DNA of 64,000 bases from Haloterrigena salifodinae (GTDB lineage Archaea > Halobacteriota > Halobacteria > Halobacteriales > Natrialbaceae): positions 682,001-746,000 of the forward strand of contig NZ_RQWN01000002.1 in NCBI RefSeq assembly GCF_003977755.1, written 5' to 3'. Shown here one piece after another: positions 17,309 through 25,548 of this stretch. The notes under the pieces were generated by a model. That model ran no database searches. It was not told the DNA's origin and saw only the letters and a program-made list of their open reading frames with translations. The first letter of the stretch is position 1. The number at the start of each line of letters is the position of its first letter. A program made the position numbers and the translations under genes.

Positions 17309-18451
17309 ATGGACACGGAGCTACCCGACGAACACCGGATGGTCCGGGAGACCGTCAGGGACTTCTGCGAGACCGAAATCGAGCCGATCGCCCAGGAGAT
17401 CGAGGACGAACACCGGTTCCCCGCTGAGATCTTCGACCAGCTCGCGGACCTCGATATGATGGGCGTTCCCGTCGACGAGGAGTACGGCGGCCTCGGCGGC
17501 GACACGCTCATGTACGCGCTGGTCGCTGAGGAGCTCGGTCGCGTCTCGGGCTCGATCGGACTCTCCTACGTCGCCCACACGTCGTTGGCCTCGAAGCCCA
17601 TCGAGCAGTTCGGCACGCGGGCGCAGCAGGAACGCTGGCTGCGGCCCCTAGCGGAGGGCGAGCACCTCGGTGGCTGGGCGCTGACCGAACCCGACAGCGG
17701 TTCCGACGCCTCGGACATGGACACGACCGCAGAGCGCGACGGCGACGAGTGGGTCCTGAACGGGACCAAGCAGTTCATCACGAACGCCAGCGAGGCGGGC
17801 TCGATTCTCGTCAAGGCCGTCACCGACCCTGACGCCGGCTACGACGGGATTTCGACGTTCATCGTCGACCCCCGCGAGGACGACGGCTTCGAGGTGACGA
17901 CCATCTGGGAGAAGATGGGACTAAACGCCTCGCCGACCTGCGAAATTCGCCTCGAGAACGTCCGGCTTCCCGAAGATCGACTACTGGGTGAGGTGGGAGA
18001 GGGGTGGACCCAGACCAAGAAAACGCTCGACGGCGGCCGCATCTCGATCGCCGCGCTCTCGACGGGACTGGCTCGGGGCGCCTACGAACACGCCAAGGAG
18101 TACAGCAAAGAGCGCGAGCAGTTCGGCCAGCCGATCTGCGAGTTCGACGCCGTCCGCGACAAGATCGTCGACATGCACCGCAAGACCGAGCGCGCGCGCC
18201 TGCTCACGCACCGCGCGGCCCGCACCTACGACAAGGGCGAACCCGTTACCCGCGAGTCCGCGCTCGCGAAACTCGACGCCAGCGAAGCCGCCCGCGAGGT
18301 CGCCGAGGACGCCGTCCAGGTGCTTGGCGGCTACGGCTACACCACCGACTTCGCGCCCCAGCGGTTCTACCGCGACGCGAAACTGATGGAGATCGGCGAA
18401 GGCACCAGCGAGATCCAACACCTCGTCATCGGACGCGAACTGGGGCTCTGA
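17309..18451 (+). CDS. acyl-CoA dehydrogenase
   Basis: This 380-residue flavoenzyme introduces the alpha-beta double bond into an acyl-CoA and passes electrons to ETF. It has the FAD signature A-L-T-E-P-D-S-G-S-D-A-S-D (about 118-130) and the C-terminal signature with the catalytic glutamate in E-I-G-E-G-T-S-E-I-Q. Length and three-domain layout are standard for short/branched-chain acyl-CoA dehydrogenases; chain-length specificity cannot be read. A GTG three codons upstream (17300) is an alternative start, but the ATG lies 27 bases from a TATA-like element. It is monocistronic. A second acyl-CoA dehydrogenase lies at 47616-48761, and a 3-hydroxyacyl-CoA dehydrogenase lies at 39284. Confidence 0.95.
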   Translation: MDTELPDEHRMVRETVRDFCETEIEPIAQEIEDEHRFPAEIFDQLADLDMMGVPVDEEYGGLGGDTLMYALVAEELGRVSGSIGLSYVAHTSLASKPIEQFGTRAQQERWLRPLAEGEHLGGWALTEPDSGSDASDMDTTAERDGDEWVLNGTKQFITNASEAGSILVKAVTDPDAGYDGISTFIVDPREDDGFEVTTIWEKMGLNASPTCEIRLENVRLPEDRLLGEVGEGWTQTKKTLDGGRISIAALSTGLARGAYEHAKEYSKEREQFGQPICEFDAVRDKIVDMHRKTERARLLTHRAARTYDKGEPVTRESALAKLDASEAAREVAEDAVQVLGGYGYTTDFAPQRFYRDAKLMEIGEGTSEIQHLVIGRELGL

Positions 18452-18505
18452 ACGACCTCGAGCCGGAGTCAGGAACGGTGCGACGGTGTGAGGAACGGAA
18501 GCGGG

Positions 18506-19297
18506 TTACTCGAGGGTCTCGAGCAAATCGTCACCGCTCTCGTTGTTCCCGTTGCCGCCGTCGCTCTCTTCGGATTCGGTGCCACTCCCGTCGTCGGATT
18601 CGTTGGCGTCGCCGTTGCCGTCGCTTTCGTTTCCGCCGGCGTTATCCTCCTCTTCCTCGGCGTCCGTGTCAACGGCTTCCATGAGCGAGAACACGTTGTC
18701 CATCTCCTGGTCCCGAACGTACTGCGGGTAGACGCCGATGGTCACGAGTAGGTCGTCGTCGGCTTCGACGGCCTCGGTGACGTGGATGTCGACCTCGAGG
18801 TCGTGCCCGTTGAACGTCGCGTCGGCGCTGAACCTCGATCGCTTCGTCGTCTCGTCGAGGATCGTGATCTCGCCGTCCTCTTCGTGGGAGATGTCGCCGA
18901 TATCGTCGTAGTTCTCCGCGATCAGATCGACGAGTTCGTTCGTCGACATGTCCTCGACAGGGTTGAAGTTCCGGCCCGCGATCCCGATCTGGGGGGAGGT
19001 GAGCACGGTGAAGACGGCGGCGCGCCGACTCCCGAGCGGCGGGAGTTCCACGGACTTCTCGTGGGAGGTCTTGTAGTTCGTTACGGTGATCGTCTCGGAA
19101 TAGGCGCTGACCTCGACCTCCTTTTCGACGACGACCTCGTCGATCGCGGTCTGTTCGTAGCCGGTTTCCTCGCGAACGGCCGGATCGACGCCGGCCGGCG
19201 ACGATTCGTGGCTGTCCATTCCGACCAGTCCCAGACAGCCCGACAGGCTCGCCAGTCCGACGGCACCGAGTCCACCGAGCAGCGCTCTTCGATTCAT
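18506..19297 (-). CDS. DUF6517 family lipoprotein
   Basis: This 263-residue protein has a Tat lipoprotein signal (M-N-R-R-A-L-L-G-G-L, then S-L-S-G-C with lipid-anchor C21). The mature part matches the haloarchaeal DUF6517 family, with conserved V-T-N-Y-K-T-S-H-E-K, V-L-T-S-P-Q-I-G-I-A-G-R-N-F-N-P and D-L-I-A-E-N-Y segments. The last 40 residues are a low-complexity D/E/S/N/G tail. The protein is expected on the outer face of the membrane; function is unknown. It is convergent with the acyl-CoA dehydrogenase gene. Confidence 0.88.
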   Translation of the reverse strand: MNRRALLGGLGAVGLASLSGCLGLVGMDSHESSPAGVDPAVREETGYEQTAIDEVVVEKEVEVSAYSETITVTNYKTSHEKSVELPPLGSRRAAVFTVLTSPQIGIAGRNFNPVEDMSTNELVDLIAENYDDIGDISHEEDGEITILDETTKRSRFSADATFNGHDLEVDIHVTEAVEADDDLLVTIGVYPQYVRDQEMDNVFSLMEAVDTDAEEEEDNAGGNESDGNGDANESDDGSGTESEESDGGNGNNESGDDLLETLE

Positions 19298-19405
19298 CTT
19301 CGAAGCAATGGGAGTTCCGTTCCTATGAATTTATCGAATTTCTGAAATTCTGTTGAATCGATAAGGTGTTTCGAACTCTCGATTCCGAATCCCAAAACTG
19401 CGGTT

Positions 19406-19903
19406 TCAGCGACGAAGATTGCCGAATATATCCGATTCGGCTAGCTCCTCGAATCGATCCGATCGACGGCGGTGAAGTAGTGTTACATACCGGAGCAGTA
19501 CGTATCCGACGACGGCCAATCCGACGGCGACCACGACGCTTCCGAGTACGAGTTGACGGATCGCCACCTGCGCCAACTCGCCGGACAGCGCGTCTCGAGA
19601 GCCCACCGAGTCCGATCCCAGCAGGACGGCTCCGACCTGAAAACTCGAGAGGTACACCACGGGTTTCACGACCGGGTTGAGAACAGCGACGGAGGCGAAA
19701 ATCGCGGGTTTGCTGATCCAGGCCTGTAGCGAGACGAGGACGAAAAACAGCCCGACACCCAGCCCGCCGGTCGGAAGCGCCGTCACGAAGATGCCGATCG
19801 CGAAGCTCGCGGCGATCTGATGGGGAGTATGCTCCTCGCGGAACGCGGCAACGAGTTTCTGGCGGGCGCGATCACGATACCTGGCGAGCCGTTCCCGAAC
19901 CAT
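19406..19903 (-). CDS. DUF2062 family membrane protein
   Basis: This 165-residue protein has the DUF2062 domain. A basic N-terminal segment is followed by T-P-H-Q-I-A-A-S-F-A-I-G-I-F (the family hallmark P-x-x-I-A-x-x-F-A-x-G), then T-G-G-L-G-V and the N-P-V-V-K-P-V-V-Y loop, with three to four membrane helices. DUF2062 proteins are found in bacteria and archaea, often near glycan or lipid genes; activity is unknown. The ATG at 19903 is preferred to an in-frame TTG 11 codons earlier. It lies between gdh and the DUF6517 gene on the same strand, with gaps that suggest separate transcription. Confidence 0.85.
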   Translation of the reverse strand: MVRERLARYRDRARQKLVAAFREEHTPHQIAASFAIGIFVTALPTGGLGVGLFFVLVSLQAWISKPAIFASVAVLNPVVKPVVYLSSFQVGAVLLGSDSVGSRDALSGELAQVAIRQLVLGSVVVAVGLAVVGYVLLRYVTLLHRRRSDRFEELAESDIFGNLRR

Positions 19904-19993
19904 TCGCTCTGTGTGTGGGTTACCAGCGGCGACCAAAAAGATACCGAGAGCGACCGCCTGTTCATCGGCTCGGCTCCGCGGAAAATCGACGGC

Positions 19994-21250
19994 TTACGGG
20001 AACGAGCCGGCTTCCTCGAAGGAATCGGCGACCCGCTGGATCGCGACCACGTACGTCGCGGTGCGGGGGTTGGCGATGTCGTGTTCCTCGATGGTCTCGA
20101 CCAGCGAGTCGAAGGCGTCGACGATGTGGTCTTCGAGCTCCTCGTTGACGCGCTCCTCGCTCCAGTAGAAGCGCTGTCGGTTCTGGACCCACTCGAAGTA
20201 CGAGACGGTGACCCCGCCGGCGTTCGCGAGGATGTCCGGGATCACGAACACGTCCTTGTCCTCGAGGACGGCGTCAGCGTCGGGCGTCAACGGCCCGTTG
20301 GCGGCCTCGGAGATGACGTCCGCTTGCACGTCCTCCGCGAGGTCGGCGTCGATGGCGTTCTCGAGGGCTGCGGGGATCAGGAGGTCGACATCCATCGTTA
20401 AGACGTCCTCGTTGGTGATCTCCTCCTCGCTTTCCTCGTAGCCGACGACGCTGCCGGTCTCGTTCTTGTGATCTTTCGCGGCGACGGGGTCGAAGCCGTC
20501 GGGGTTGTAGATGCCGCCCGAAGAGTCGCTGGCGGCGACAACGGTCGCGCCCATCTCGTCGATCAGTTTGGCGGCGATCCAGCCGGCGTTCCCGTAGCCC
20601 TGGACGGCGACGGTCGCGCCCTCGAGGTCCTTGTCGAGGTAGTCGAAGGCCTCGCGCGCGGCGATGACGGTCGAGCGACCCGTCGCCTCGACGCGGCCCT
20701 CGCTGCCGCCGCTGGCGAGGTTCTTGCCCGTGATCACGCCCGGTTCGGTGGTGTTCTCCAGAGTCTCGTAGGTGTCTTTGATCCAGTTCATCTCCCGCTG
20801 GCCCGTGTTGACGTCGGGCGCGGGGACGTCGCGGTCTTCGCCGATCAGCGGACGGAGTTCCTTCGCGAACGCGCGGGTGATCCGCTCGAGTTCGCTCTCG
20901 GAGTACTCGGCGGGATCGATGATGATACCGCCCTTCCCGCCGCCCAGCGGGATGTCGACGGTCGCCGTCTTGTAGGTCATCCAGCCCGAGAGGGCCTTGA
21001 CCTCGTCGCGGGAGACCTGCGGGTGGTAGCGGATGCCGCCCTTGTAGGGGCCGCGATCGCCGTTGAACTGCGAGCGGAAGGCTTTGAACCGCTCGAGGCT
21101 CCCGTCGTCCATCTCCACGGTGAGGTTCGTCTCGAGCACGCGTTCGGGGTGTTTGAGCCGCTCGATCACGTCGTCCTCGACGTCGAGGTACGCGGCGGCG
21201 TCGTCGATCTGGGACTGCAGACTTTCGAACGGGTTGGTACCCTGGGTCAT
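19994..21250 (-). CDS. gdh: glutamate dehydrogenase (paralogue 1)
   Basis: This 418-residue hexameric-type glutamate dehydrogenase interconverts glutamate with 2-oxoglutarate and ammonia. The substrate domain has [11 protein letters not shown] (68-78) and G-G-G-K-G-G-I (catalytic K106), followed by A-P-D-V-N-T-G. The coenzyme domain has V-Q-G-Y-G-N-A-G (G-x-G-x-x-A/G type). Coenzyme preference cannot be fixed by eye. A second, clearly different paralogue is at 26395-27669, only 5 kb away. Haloarchaea commonly carry several gdh copies with distinct coenzyme and catabolic/anabolic roles. The ATG at 21250 gives the standard N-terminus. Confidence 0.95.
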   Translation of the reverse strand: MTQGTNPFESLQSQIDDAAAYLDVEDDVIERLKHPERVLETNLTVEMDDGSLERFKAFRSQFNGDRGPYKGGIRYHPQVSRDEVKALSGWMTYKTATVDIPLGGGKGGIIIDPAEYSESELERITRAFAKELRPLIGEDRDVPAPDVNTGQREMNWIKDTYETLENTTEPGVITGKNLASGGSEGRVEATGRSTVIAAREAFDYLDKDLEGATVAVQGYGNAGWIAAKLIDEMGATVVAASDSSGGIYNPDGFDPVAAKDHKNETGSVVGYEESEEEITNEDVLTMDVDLLIPAALENAIDADLAEDVQADVISEAANGPLTPDADAVLEDKDVFVIPDILANAGGVTVSYFEWVQNRQRFYWSEERVNEELEDHIVDAFDSLVETIEEHDIANPRTATYVVAIQRVADSFEEAGSFP

Positions 21251-21358
21251 ACCCAGTGATTTTCACGACGGGGGGATAAACGTAGCGAATATCTACCATA
21301 CCTCATGATCGACTATCCACCAAGGTGATTGGTCTCCCCTTGTATTTTGAACGGTCAG

Positions 21359-22225
21359 TCAGTTCTCGTCGTCGGCCGCCGCTCGCTCCTGAATTCGTTC
21401 AGCCTGGGCGATCAGCGGCGCGTCGATCATTTCGCCGTCGACTTCGAAGACCCCATGGCCTTCGGCGTCGGCCTCGCGTTTGGCCTCGAGGACGCGTTCG
21501 GCCCACTCCCGATCAGCTTCGCTGGGAGTGAAAGCCTCGTTGATCGGATCGACCTGAGCCGGATGGATCGCCAGCTTGCCGTCGTAGCCGAGTCGGACGG
21601 AACGGTCGGCGTCCTCGCGGAGCCGCCGCTCGTCCTCGAAGTCGGTTACGAGCGTATCGATCGCCGTACAGTCGTGGGCAGCGGCGGCGATCACGACGCG
21701 CTCGCGAGCGTAGAGCACTTCCGTCCCCTCGGCGCTGCGGGTCGCGCCGATATCCGCCGAGAGGTCCTCGGCGCCGAAGACGAGCGCGTCGGTCGCCCGC
21801 GCGGCGGCGATTTCCGGAGCGGCGAGGACCCCGGCCGCGCTCTCGATCAGCGCGAAGACGGGTAGCGTGAGATCGTACTTCGCGATTTCGTCCGCGAGGT
21901 GGCGGACGTCCGCCGCCGAGGCGACTTTCGGGGCCATGACGCTATCGAGTCGACGATCGACGTCCGGTTCCGCCGGATCGAGAACGGTCTGGAGGTCGGC
22001 CGCCAGCGCCGAGTCGCCCGCATTGACGCGAACGCAAACCTCACAGTCGGGATCGAACGCGGGATCGGTGAGCACCTCGCGGACCGACTCGCGGGCCTCG
22101 TCCTTTCGTTGGGGTGCAACGGCGTCCTCGAGGTCGAACACGATCACGTCCGCTCCGGCGGCGGGAGCCTTGCGAAGCATCTCGGGGCGGTCGCCGGGCG
22201 TGAACAGAACGCTTCTGCGGACCAT
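21359..22225 (-). CDS. HpcH/HpaI aldolase/citrate lyase (CitE-like) family protein
   Basis: This 288-residue TIM-barrel CoA-ester lyase of the CitE/malyl-CoA lyase family has R-S-V-L-F-T-P-G-D-R at the N-terminus (CoA-binding region), F-D-L-E-D-A-V (metal-binding, residues 30-36) and F-G-A-E-D-L-S-A-D-I-G with a conserved acidic pair. The family cleaves malyl-, citramalyl- or methylmalyl-CoA or acts as malyl-CoA thioesterase; the substrate is undetermined. It is next to the replication origin and reads away from it, 108 bases upstream of gdh on the same strand. Confidence 0.9.
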   Translation of the reverse strand: MVRRSVLFTPGDRPEMLRKAPAAGADVIVFDLEDAVAPQRKDEARESVREVLTDPAFDPDCEVCVRVNAGDSALAADLQTVLDPAEPDVDRRLDSVMAPKVASAADVRHLADEIAKYDLTLPVFALIESAAGVLAAPEIAAARATDALVFGAEDLSADIGATRSAEGTEVLYARERVVIAAAAHDCTAIDTLVTDFEDERRLREDADRSVRLGYDGKLAIHPAQVDPINEAFTPSEADREWAERVLEAKREADAEGHGVFEVDGEMIDAPLIAQAERIQERAAADDEN

Positions 22226-22362
22226 ACGCTGTGTCCTCGAGCCACGCCCATAGGAATACGTGTGTCGGTGTCACGCCTCGTGGTGACGGTCGTCGCTGCC
22301 GAAACGAGCGCGCTTCGAGATCGCGGGGCAACCGGTCGAATCACCGAATGGGAGTGATGGAC

Positions 22363-22382
22363 ACCCCCGGTTCAGAGTGAAA
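22363..22382 (-). repeat. ORB-like element 1
   Basis: The minus-strand copy reads TTTCACTCTGAACCGGGGGT, two changes from the majority sequence, both in the G-tail half. Confidence 0.75.
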
Positions 22383-22431
22383 GAAGCAACGGGGCAAGAA
22401 ACGGGCGGTGGACTGTCCCAGTAACGGACGG

Positions 22432-22452
22432 ACCCGTCGTTCAGAGTGAAAC
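22432..22452 (-). repeat. ORB-like element 2
   Basis: The minus-strand copy keeps TTTCACTCTGAA but has one extra A and a changed tail (ACGACGGGT); it is the most divergent copy. Confidence 0.65.
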
Positions 22453-22494
22453 GATCCCGAAAGTGTCGGCCCGTTTCTGACAGGGAGAGATGAC

Positions 22495-22514
22495 TTTCAC
22501 TCTGAACGAGGGGT
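22495..22514 (+). repeat. ORB-like element 3
   Basis: Perfect copy of the majority sequence TTTCACTCTGAACGAGGGGT on the plus strand. Confidence 0.85.
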
Positions 22515-22651
22515 GTTCCTCTGGTTCGACTCCGATAGCAGTGGCAGATTCAGGCCTGAGAAGGGTCTTAAAACGGGAAAATCCGGGATAATCTGAGAGA
22601 TTAGACGTGGAGCCGAGAGACAGTTAGACTGGAGTCGGACTTGAGGGTCCC

Positions 22652-22671
22652 TCCCCTCGTTCAGAGTGAAA
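22652..22671 (-). repeat. ORB-like element 4
   Basis: Minus-strand copy identical to the majority except for the last base (A for T). It points toward lower coordinates and flanks the left side of the AT-rich block. Confidence 0.85.
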
Positions 22672-22737
22672 CGGTGTTCGAGACCGGGGGACCCTATACT
22701 CGACGGTGGGGAGGGAGCGTGCTTGAGGTGTGATGAG

Positions 22738-22860
22738 GTTTCCTGACACGGAATTCCGATTCAAATATTTCAATATTATCATAGAGGTTCCTACTTCTTC
22801 TACCACAAGATATAATACTAATATATCTAGCTCTTTCTAGACTACTAGAAAGAAAGTAGA
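22738..22860. other. AT-rich putative duplex unwinding element
   Basis: About 120 bases are strongly AT-rich (for example AAATATTTCAATATTATC and ATATAATACTAATATATC) in otherwise GC-rich DNA, between ORB 4 and ORB 5, which face outward in opposite orientations. A perfect inverted repeat, CTTTCTAG-ACTA-CTAGAAAG, sits at 22833-22852. Confidence 0.8.
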
Positions 22861-23014
22861 AAGAAGGTTGGAGAGTACTCGGGGATCAGGACGGACGAAG
22901 CCGGTTTGAGGGGATTATCCGTTGCTGGGATCATCTATGAGGTCGCCCAGCAGAATTCAGTGAGCGGGAAGAGTACTGACACGAGGTGACCGACCGGGGT
23001 GTCCGCGATGTCCA

Positions 23015-23034
23015 TTTCACTCTGAACGAGGGGT
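23015..23034 (+). repeat. ORB-like element 5
   Basis: Perfect plus-strand copy of TTTCACTCTGAACGAGGGGT, flanking the right side of the AT-rich block. Confidence 0.85.
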
Positions 23035-23173
23035 CCGGGTCTCCCAGTCGGAGCCAGTGTCCGTCGACCTTCAGTCTGATTCGGGAACGAGATACACTCG
23101 AGCGGTTCCCACCGATACGCTGCCTTTGAGAGCGTCTCGAGTCGGTTTATCAGTCTGAACCACCTTCCACAGA

Positions 23174-23180
23174 TTTATTA
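23174..23180 (+). promoter_or_regulatory. TATA-like element of orc1
   Basis: TTTATTA centred about 27 bases before the orc1 ATG, consistent with a leaderless transcript starting at or near the start codon. Confidence 0.55.
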
Positions 23181-23203
23181 GGTCGCTCTTCGAGCACGGA
23201 GAC

Positions 23204-24487
23204 ATGGCTGATCAGGCAGGGGACCCGCTTTTTCAATCACAGGATCCGATCTTCGATCGGAAAGAACTCCTCCACGTCGGGCACGTCCCCGACGAGGATC
23301 GGATCGTCGGGCGGGACGACGAGATCGAATCTGTCGCCGCCGAGATCGGCGCGATCACGCGCGGCGATCCGCCGAACAACGTGATGATTTACGGGAAGAC
23401 AGGAACCGGCAAGAGCCTCATCTCCCGACACGTCGCGACGCGCGCTCGGAACGCCGCTCAAGGCAACGGTATCGACTGCGGCGTACTCTACGTCGACTGC
23501 TCGGAGGCGAACACGGAGACGCGGACGACGCGCCAGTTGGCGCTCAGTCTCAAGGACGGCACCGACTACCGAGAGAACATTCCGGTTCGGGGCGTCGGGA
23601 CGATGGAGTACTACCAGCACATCTGGGCGATCCTCGAGGACTGCTTCGACGCGGTCGTCGTCATCTTGGACGAGATCGACAAACTGGACAACAGCAACAT
23701 TCTGATGCAGCTCTCGCGGGCCCGCGAGGCCCGAAAGACCGACGCCTACATCGGCGTCATCGGGATCAGTAACAAGGTCAAGTACCGAGAGACACTCGAC
23801 GAGCGCATCGACAGCAGCTTCGGTCACCGTGAACTGTTCTTCCATCCCTACGACGCCTCCCAGCTCCGAGAGATCATGCGCAACCGCGAGGACGCCTTCC
23901 AGCCCGACGTCCTCGCGGACGGAACGATCGAACTCTGCGCCGCCCTGGCGGCGAAGAAACACGGCGACGCGCGGAAGGCGATCGAGATCCTGAAGGAGGC
24001 CGGCGAACTCGCTCGGCGCACCGGGAGCGAGATCGTCTCGGAGGACCACATCAAGCAGGCCCAGGAGGTCGCCGAGATCAACCGGATCGAGGAACTCACC
24101 AGCGGGGCGACCGTCCACGCGAAACTCGCTCTCTACGCGCTGGCGAGTCACATCATCACCGGGGAGCGGGAGACATACAAGACCCGCGAGATCTACGAAC
24201 GGTACGTCGGCATCTGCGATCTCGTCGCGACCGACCCGATCACCGAGAACGGGCTCTACCGCCAACTGAAGGAACAGGCGTTCCTCGGCGTGATCGAGTC
24301 CGAGAAGACCGGCGGCGGCCGCTCGCAGGGAAGTTACCTCCTCCACCGGTTGGTCACCGATCCGAAACACATCGTCAAGGCCGTCCGCCGCGACGCCTCG
24401 CTCGAGGAGCTCCCGACCTACGACCGACTCGCCGAGACCGGACCAGCGACCGGCGGCCGCGATACCGACCTCTCCTCGTTCGACTGA
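23204..24487 (+). CDS. orc1: Orc1/Cdc6 family replication initiator
   Basis: This 427-residue origin-recognition AAA+ ATPase has Walker A G-K-T-G-T-G-K-S (64-71), Walker B V-V-I-L-D-E-I-D (152-159) and sensor 1 G-I-S-N (187-190). A lid domain (about 220-300) and a C-terminal winged-helix domain (about 325-405) bind origin DNA. Archaeal Orc1/Cdc6 proteins bind ORB repeats, melt the AT-rich element and load MCM. The gene lies immediately beside a matching repeat array (five copies upstream, one downstream), so it most likely encodes the cognate initiator of this origin. Haloarchaea encode many Orc1 paralogues; the short N-terminus starting M-A-D-Q-A-G-D-P is typical of full-length active members. 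Confidence 0.96.
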   Translation: MADQAGDPLFQSQDPIFDRKELLHVGHVPDEDRIVGRDDEIESVAAEIGAITRGDPPNNVMIYGKTGTGKSLISRHVATRARNAAQGNGIDCGVLYVDCSEANTETRTTRQLALSLKDGTDYRENIPVRGVGTMEYYQHIWAILEDCFDAVVVILDEIDKLDNSNILMQLSRAREARKTDAYIGVIGISNKVKYRETLDERIDSSFGHRELFFHPYDASQLREIMRNREDAFQPDVLADGTIELCAALAAKKHGDARKAIEILKEAGELARRTGSEIVSEDHIKQAQEVAEINRIEELTSGATVHAKLALYALASHIITGERETYKTREIYERYVGICDLVATDPITENGLYRQLKEQAFLGVIESEKTGGGRSQGSYLLHRLVTDPKHIVKAVRRDASLEELPTYDRLAETGPATGGRDTDLSSFD

Positions 24488-24608
24488 CGGTGGTTGCAAC
24501 ACGGGTCCTTCGTTTTCGATTGGTCATCCCGACAGAGAATGGACAGCACTCGAGCGTGAAACGCAGTCACCCTCATCCAATCTTCACCCCGCCCCCGCTT
24601 CGGACGGC

Positions 24609-24628
24609 TTTCACTCTGAACGAGGGGT
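24609..24628 (+). repeat. ORB-like element 6, downstream of orc1
   Basis: Perfect plus-strand copy of TTTCACTCTGAACGAGGGGT, 121 bases after the orc1 stop, so the initiator gene is enclosed by its presumed binding sites. Confidence 0.85.
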
Positions 24629-24681
24629 GGGGGTCCCACCGCTCGTCGTCTATCGACGGCGAACGATAGCGAACGTTCCGG

Positions 24682-25410
24682 TCACCCCAGGTAGAGATCG
24701 AACGGCGGTTCCAGTCCCGCAGTTCCGGGAATGACGTTGAAGACGAACAGCAGGTAGTACAGCGAGACGACGAGCAACACGGCGCCGACGACCCGATTGA
24801 TCGGACCGCTGTAGCGGGCCAGCGTCCGCGTGACGCGCCGGCCGAAGGGCTGGGAGACGAGGGCGAACGCCAACAGCGGAGCGCCGATCCCCAGCCCGAA
24901 CGCGAGGAAGCCGAGCATGACCTCGAGTTGCGAGTCGAACGCGGGGAAGGCGACCGTCGATCGCCCGAAAAACAGCGCGATCAGCCCCGGGTTACAGGGG
25001 AGGACGGTCGCCCCGAAGAAGAAGCCGTAGCCGAACGCCGACAGCGTCGGGTACCGCGTGTGCGGCGGTTCGATCGTCGGCAGCCGGGCGAATCCGCTCG
25101 GCGAGATGATCAACACCGCGCCAACGACGGCGAGGACGGCGAAGGCGACGGGCGAAACGAAACCGACGGCGTCCGAAACGCCGGCTTCGAAGACGACGGT
25201 CCACAGCAGCCCGACGAGCGCCACGAACGCGAGTACGCCCGCGACGACGAGCCCCCCGAGCACCGCGACGGGCGTGTCGCGGCTCCCCTCGCCGGCCGAG
25301 GCCAGGTAGGCGATGAAGGCCGGATACAGCGGCACGACGCACGTCGCGGTCAGCGGCGTCGCGAGACCGATCAGGAAGAACTCGAGCAGCGCGGCGGTCG
25401 TCGACGTCAT
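24682..25410 (-). CDS. ccdA: CcdA-like cytochrome c biogenesis/thiol electron transfer protein
   Basis: This 242-residue membrane protein of the CcdA/DsbD-beta family has six predicted helices. The two redox cysteines expected in helices 1 and 4 are present: L-T-A-T-C-V-V-P-L-Y-P (C24) and A-T-V-L-P-C-N-P-G (C139). CcdA carries reducing equivalents across the membrane to outer thioredoxin-like proteins. The upstream gene encodes exactly such a partner, a lipoprotein with a C-x-x-C motif, so the pair probably forms one thiol-disulfide module (heme c maturation or protein reduction). The ATG at 25410 gives the family N-terminus; the open frame upstream to 25548 lacks a credible start or homology. 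Confidence 0.9.
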   Translation of the reverse strand: MTSTTAALLEFFLIGLATPLTATCVVPLYPAFIAYLASAGEGSRDTPVAVLGGLVVAGVLAFVALVGLLWTVVFEAGVSDAVGFVSPVAFAVLAVVGAVLIISPSGFARLPTIEPPHTRYPTLSAFGYGFFFGATVLPCNPGLIALFFGRSTVAFPAFDSQLEVMLGFLAFGLGIGAPLLAFALVSQPFGRRVTRTLARYSGPINRVVGAVLLVVSLYYLLFVFNVIPGTAGLEPPFDLYLG

Positions 25411-25548
25411 CTCGGTCGCGCCCTCGCGGTCGGCTTCGGTGTCGGGAATGAAAGAGCGATTGCCGGGCGTCGCGACTCGCTGCGGGACTCGTTGTGCCGG
25501 AGCGACCGATCGAAATCGGCCGCTCGAGTGAGGCGTTTCATCGTGCAA

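Larger units (their letters stand above)
22340..23203. other. replication origin region (ORB repeats, AT-rich element, upstream of orc1)
   Basis: This 864-base non-coding stretch precedes orc1/cdc6. It carries five copies of a 20-base element, TTTCACTCTGAACGAGGGGT or its complement; a sixth lies beyond orc1. The repeats are inverted on the two sides of a markedly AT-rich block (22738-22860). This is the standard haloarchaeal arrangement: inverted ORBs with G-tails, a duplex unwinding element and an adjacent initiator gene. The repeat is therefore the likely binding site of the neighbouring Orc1 protein. Whether the origin fires in vivo is inference. Confidence 0.88.

Noticed and set aside
22226-23203. 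CRISPR array or IS end in the repeat-rich region
   Set aside because: The 20-base repeats are inverted and irregularly spaced, have no equal spacers, and match ORB form beside orc1.
23237-24502. Open frame of 421 codons antisense to orc1
   Set aside because: Orc1 has complete AAA+ motifs on the other strand; the antisense text is unstructured.
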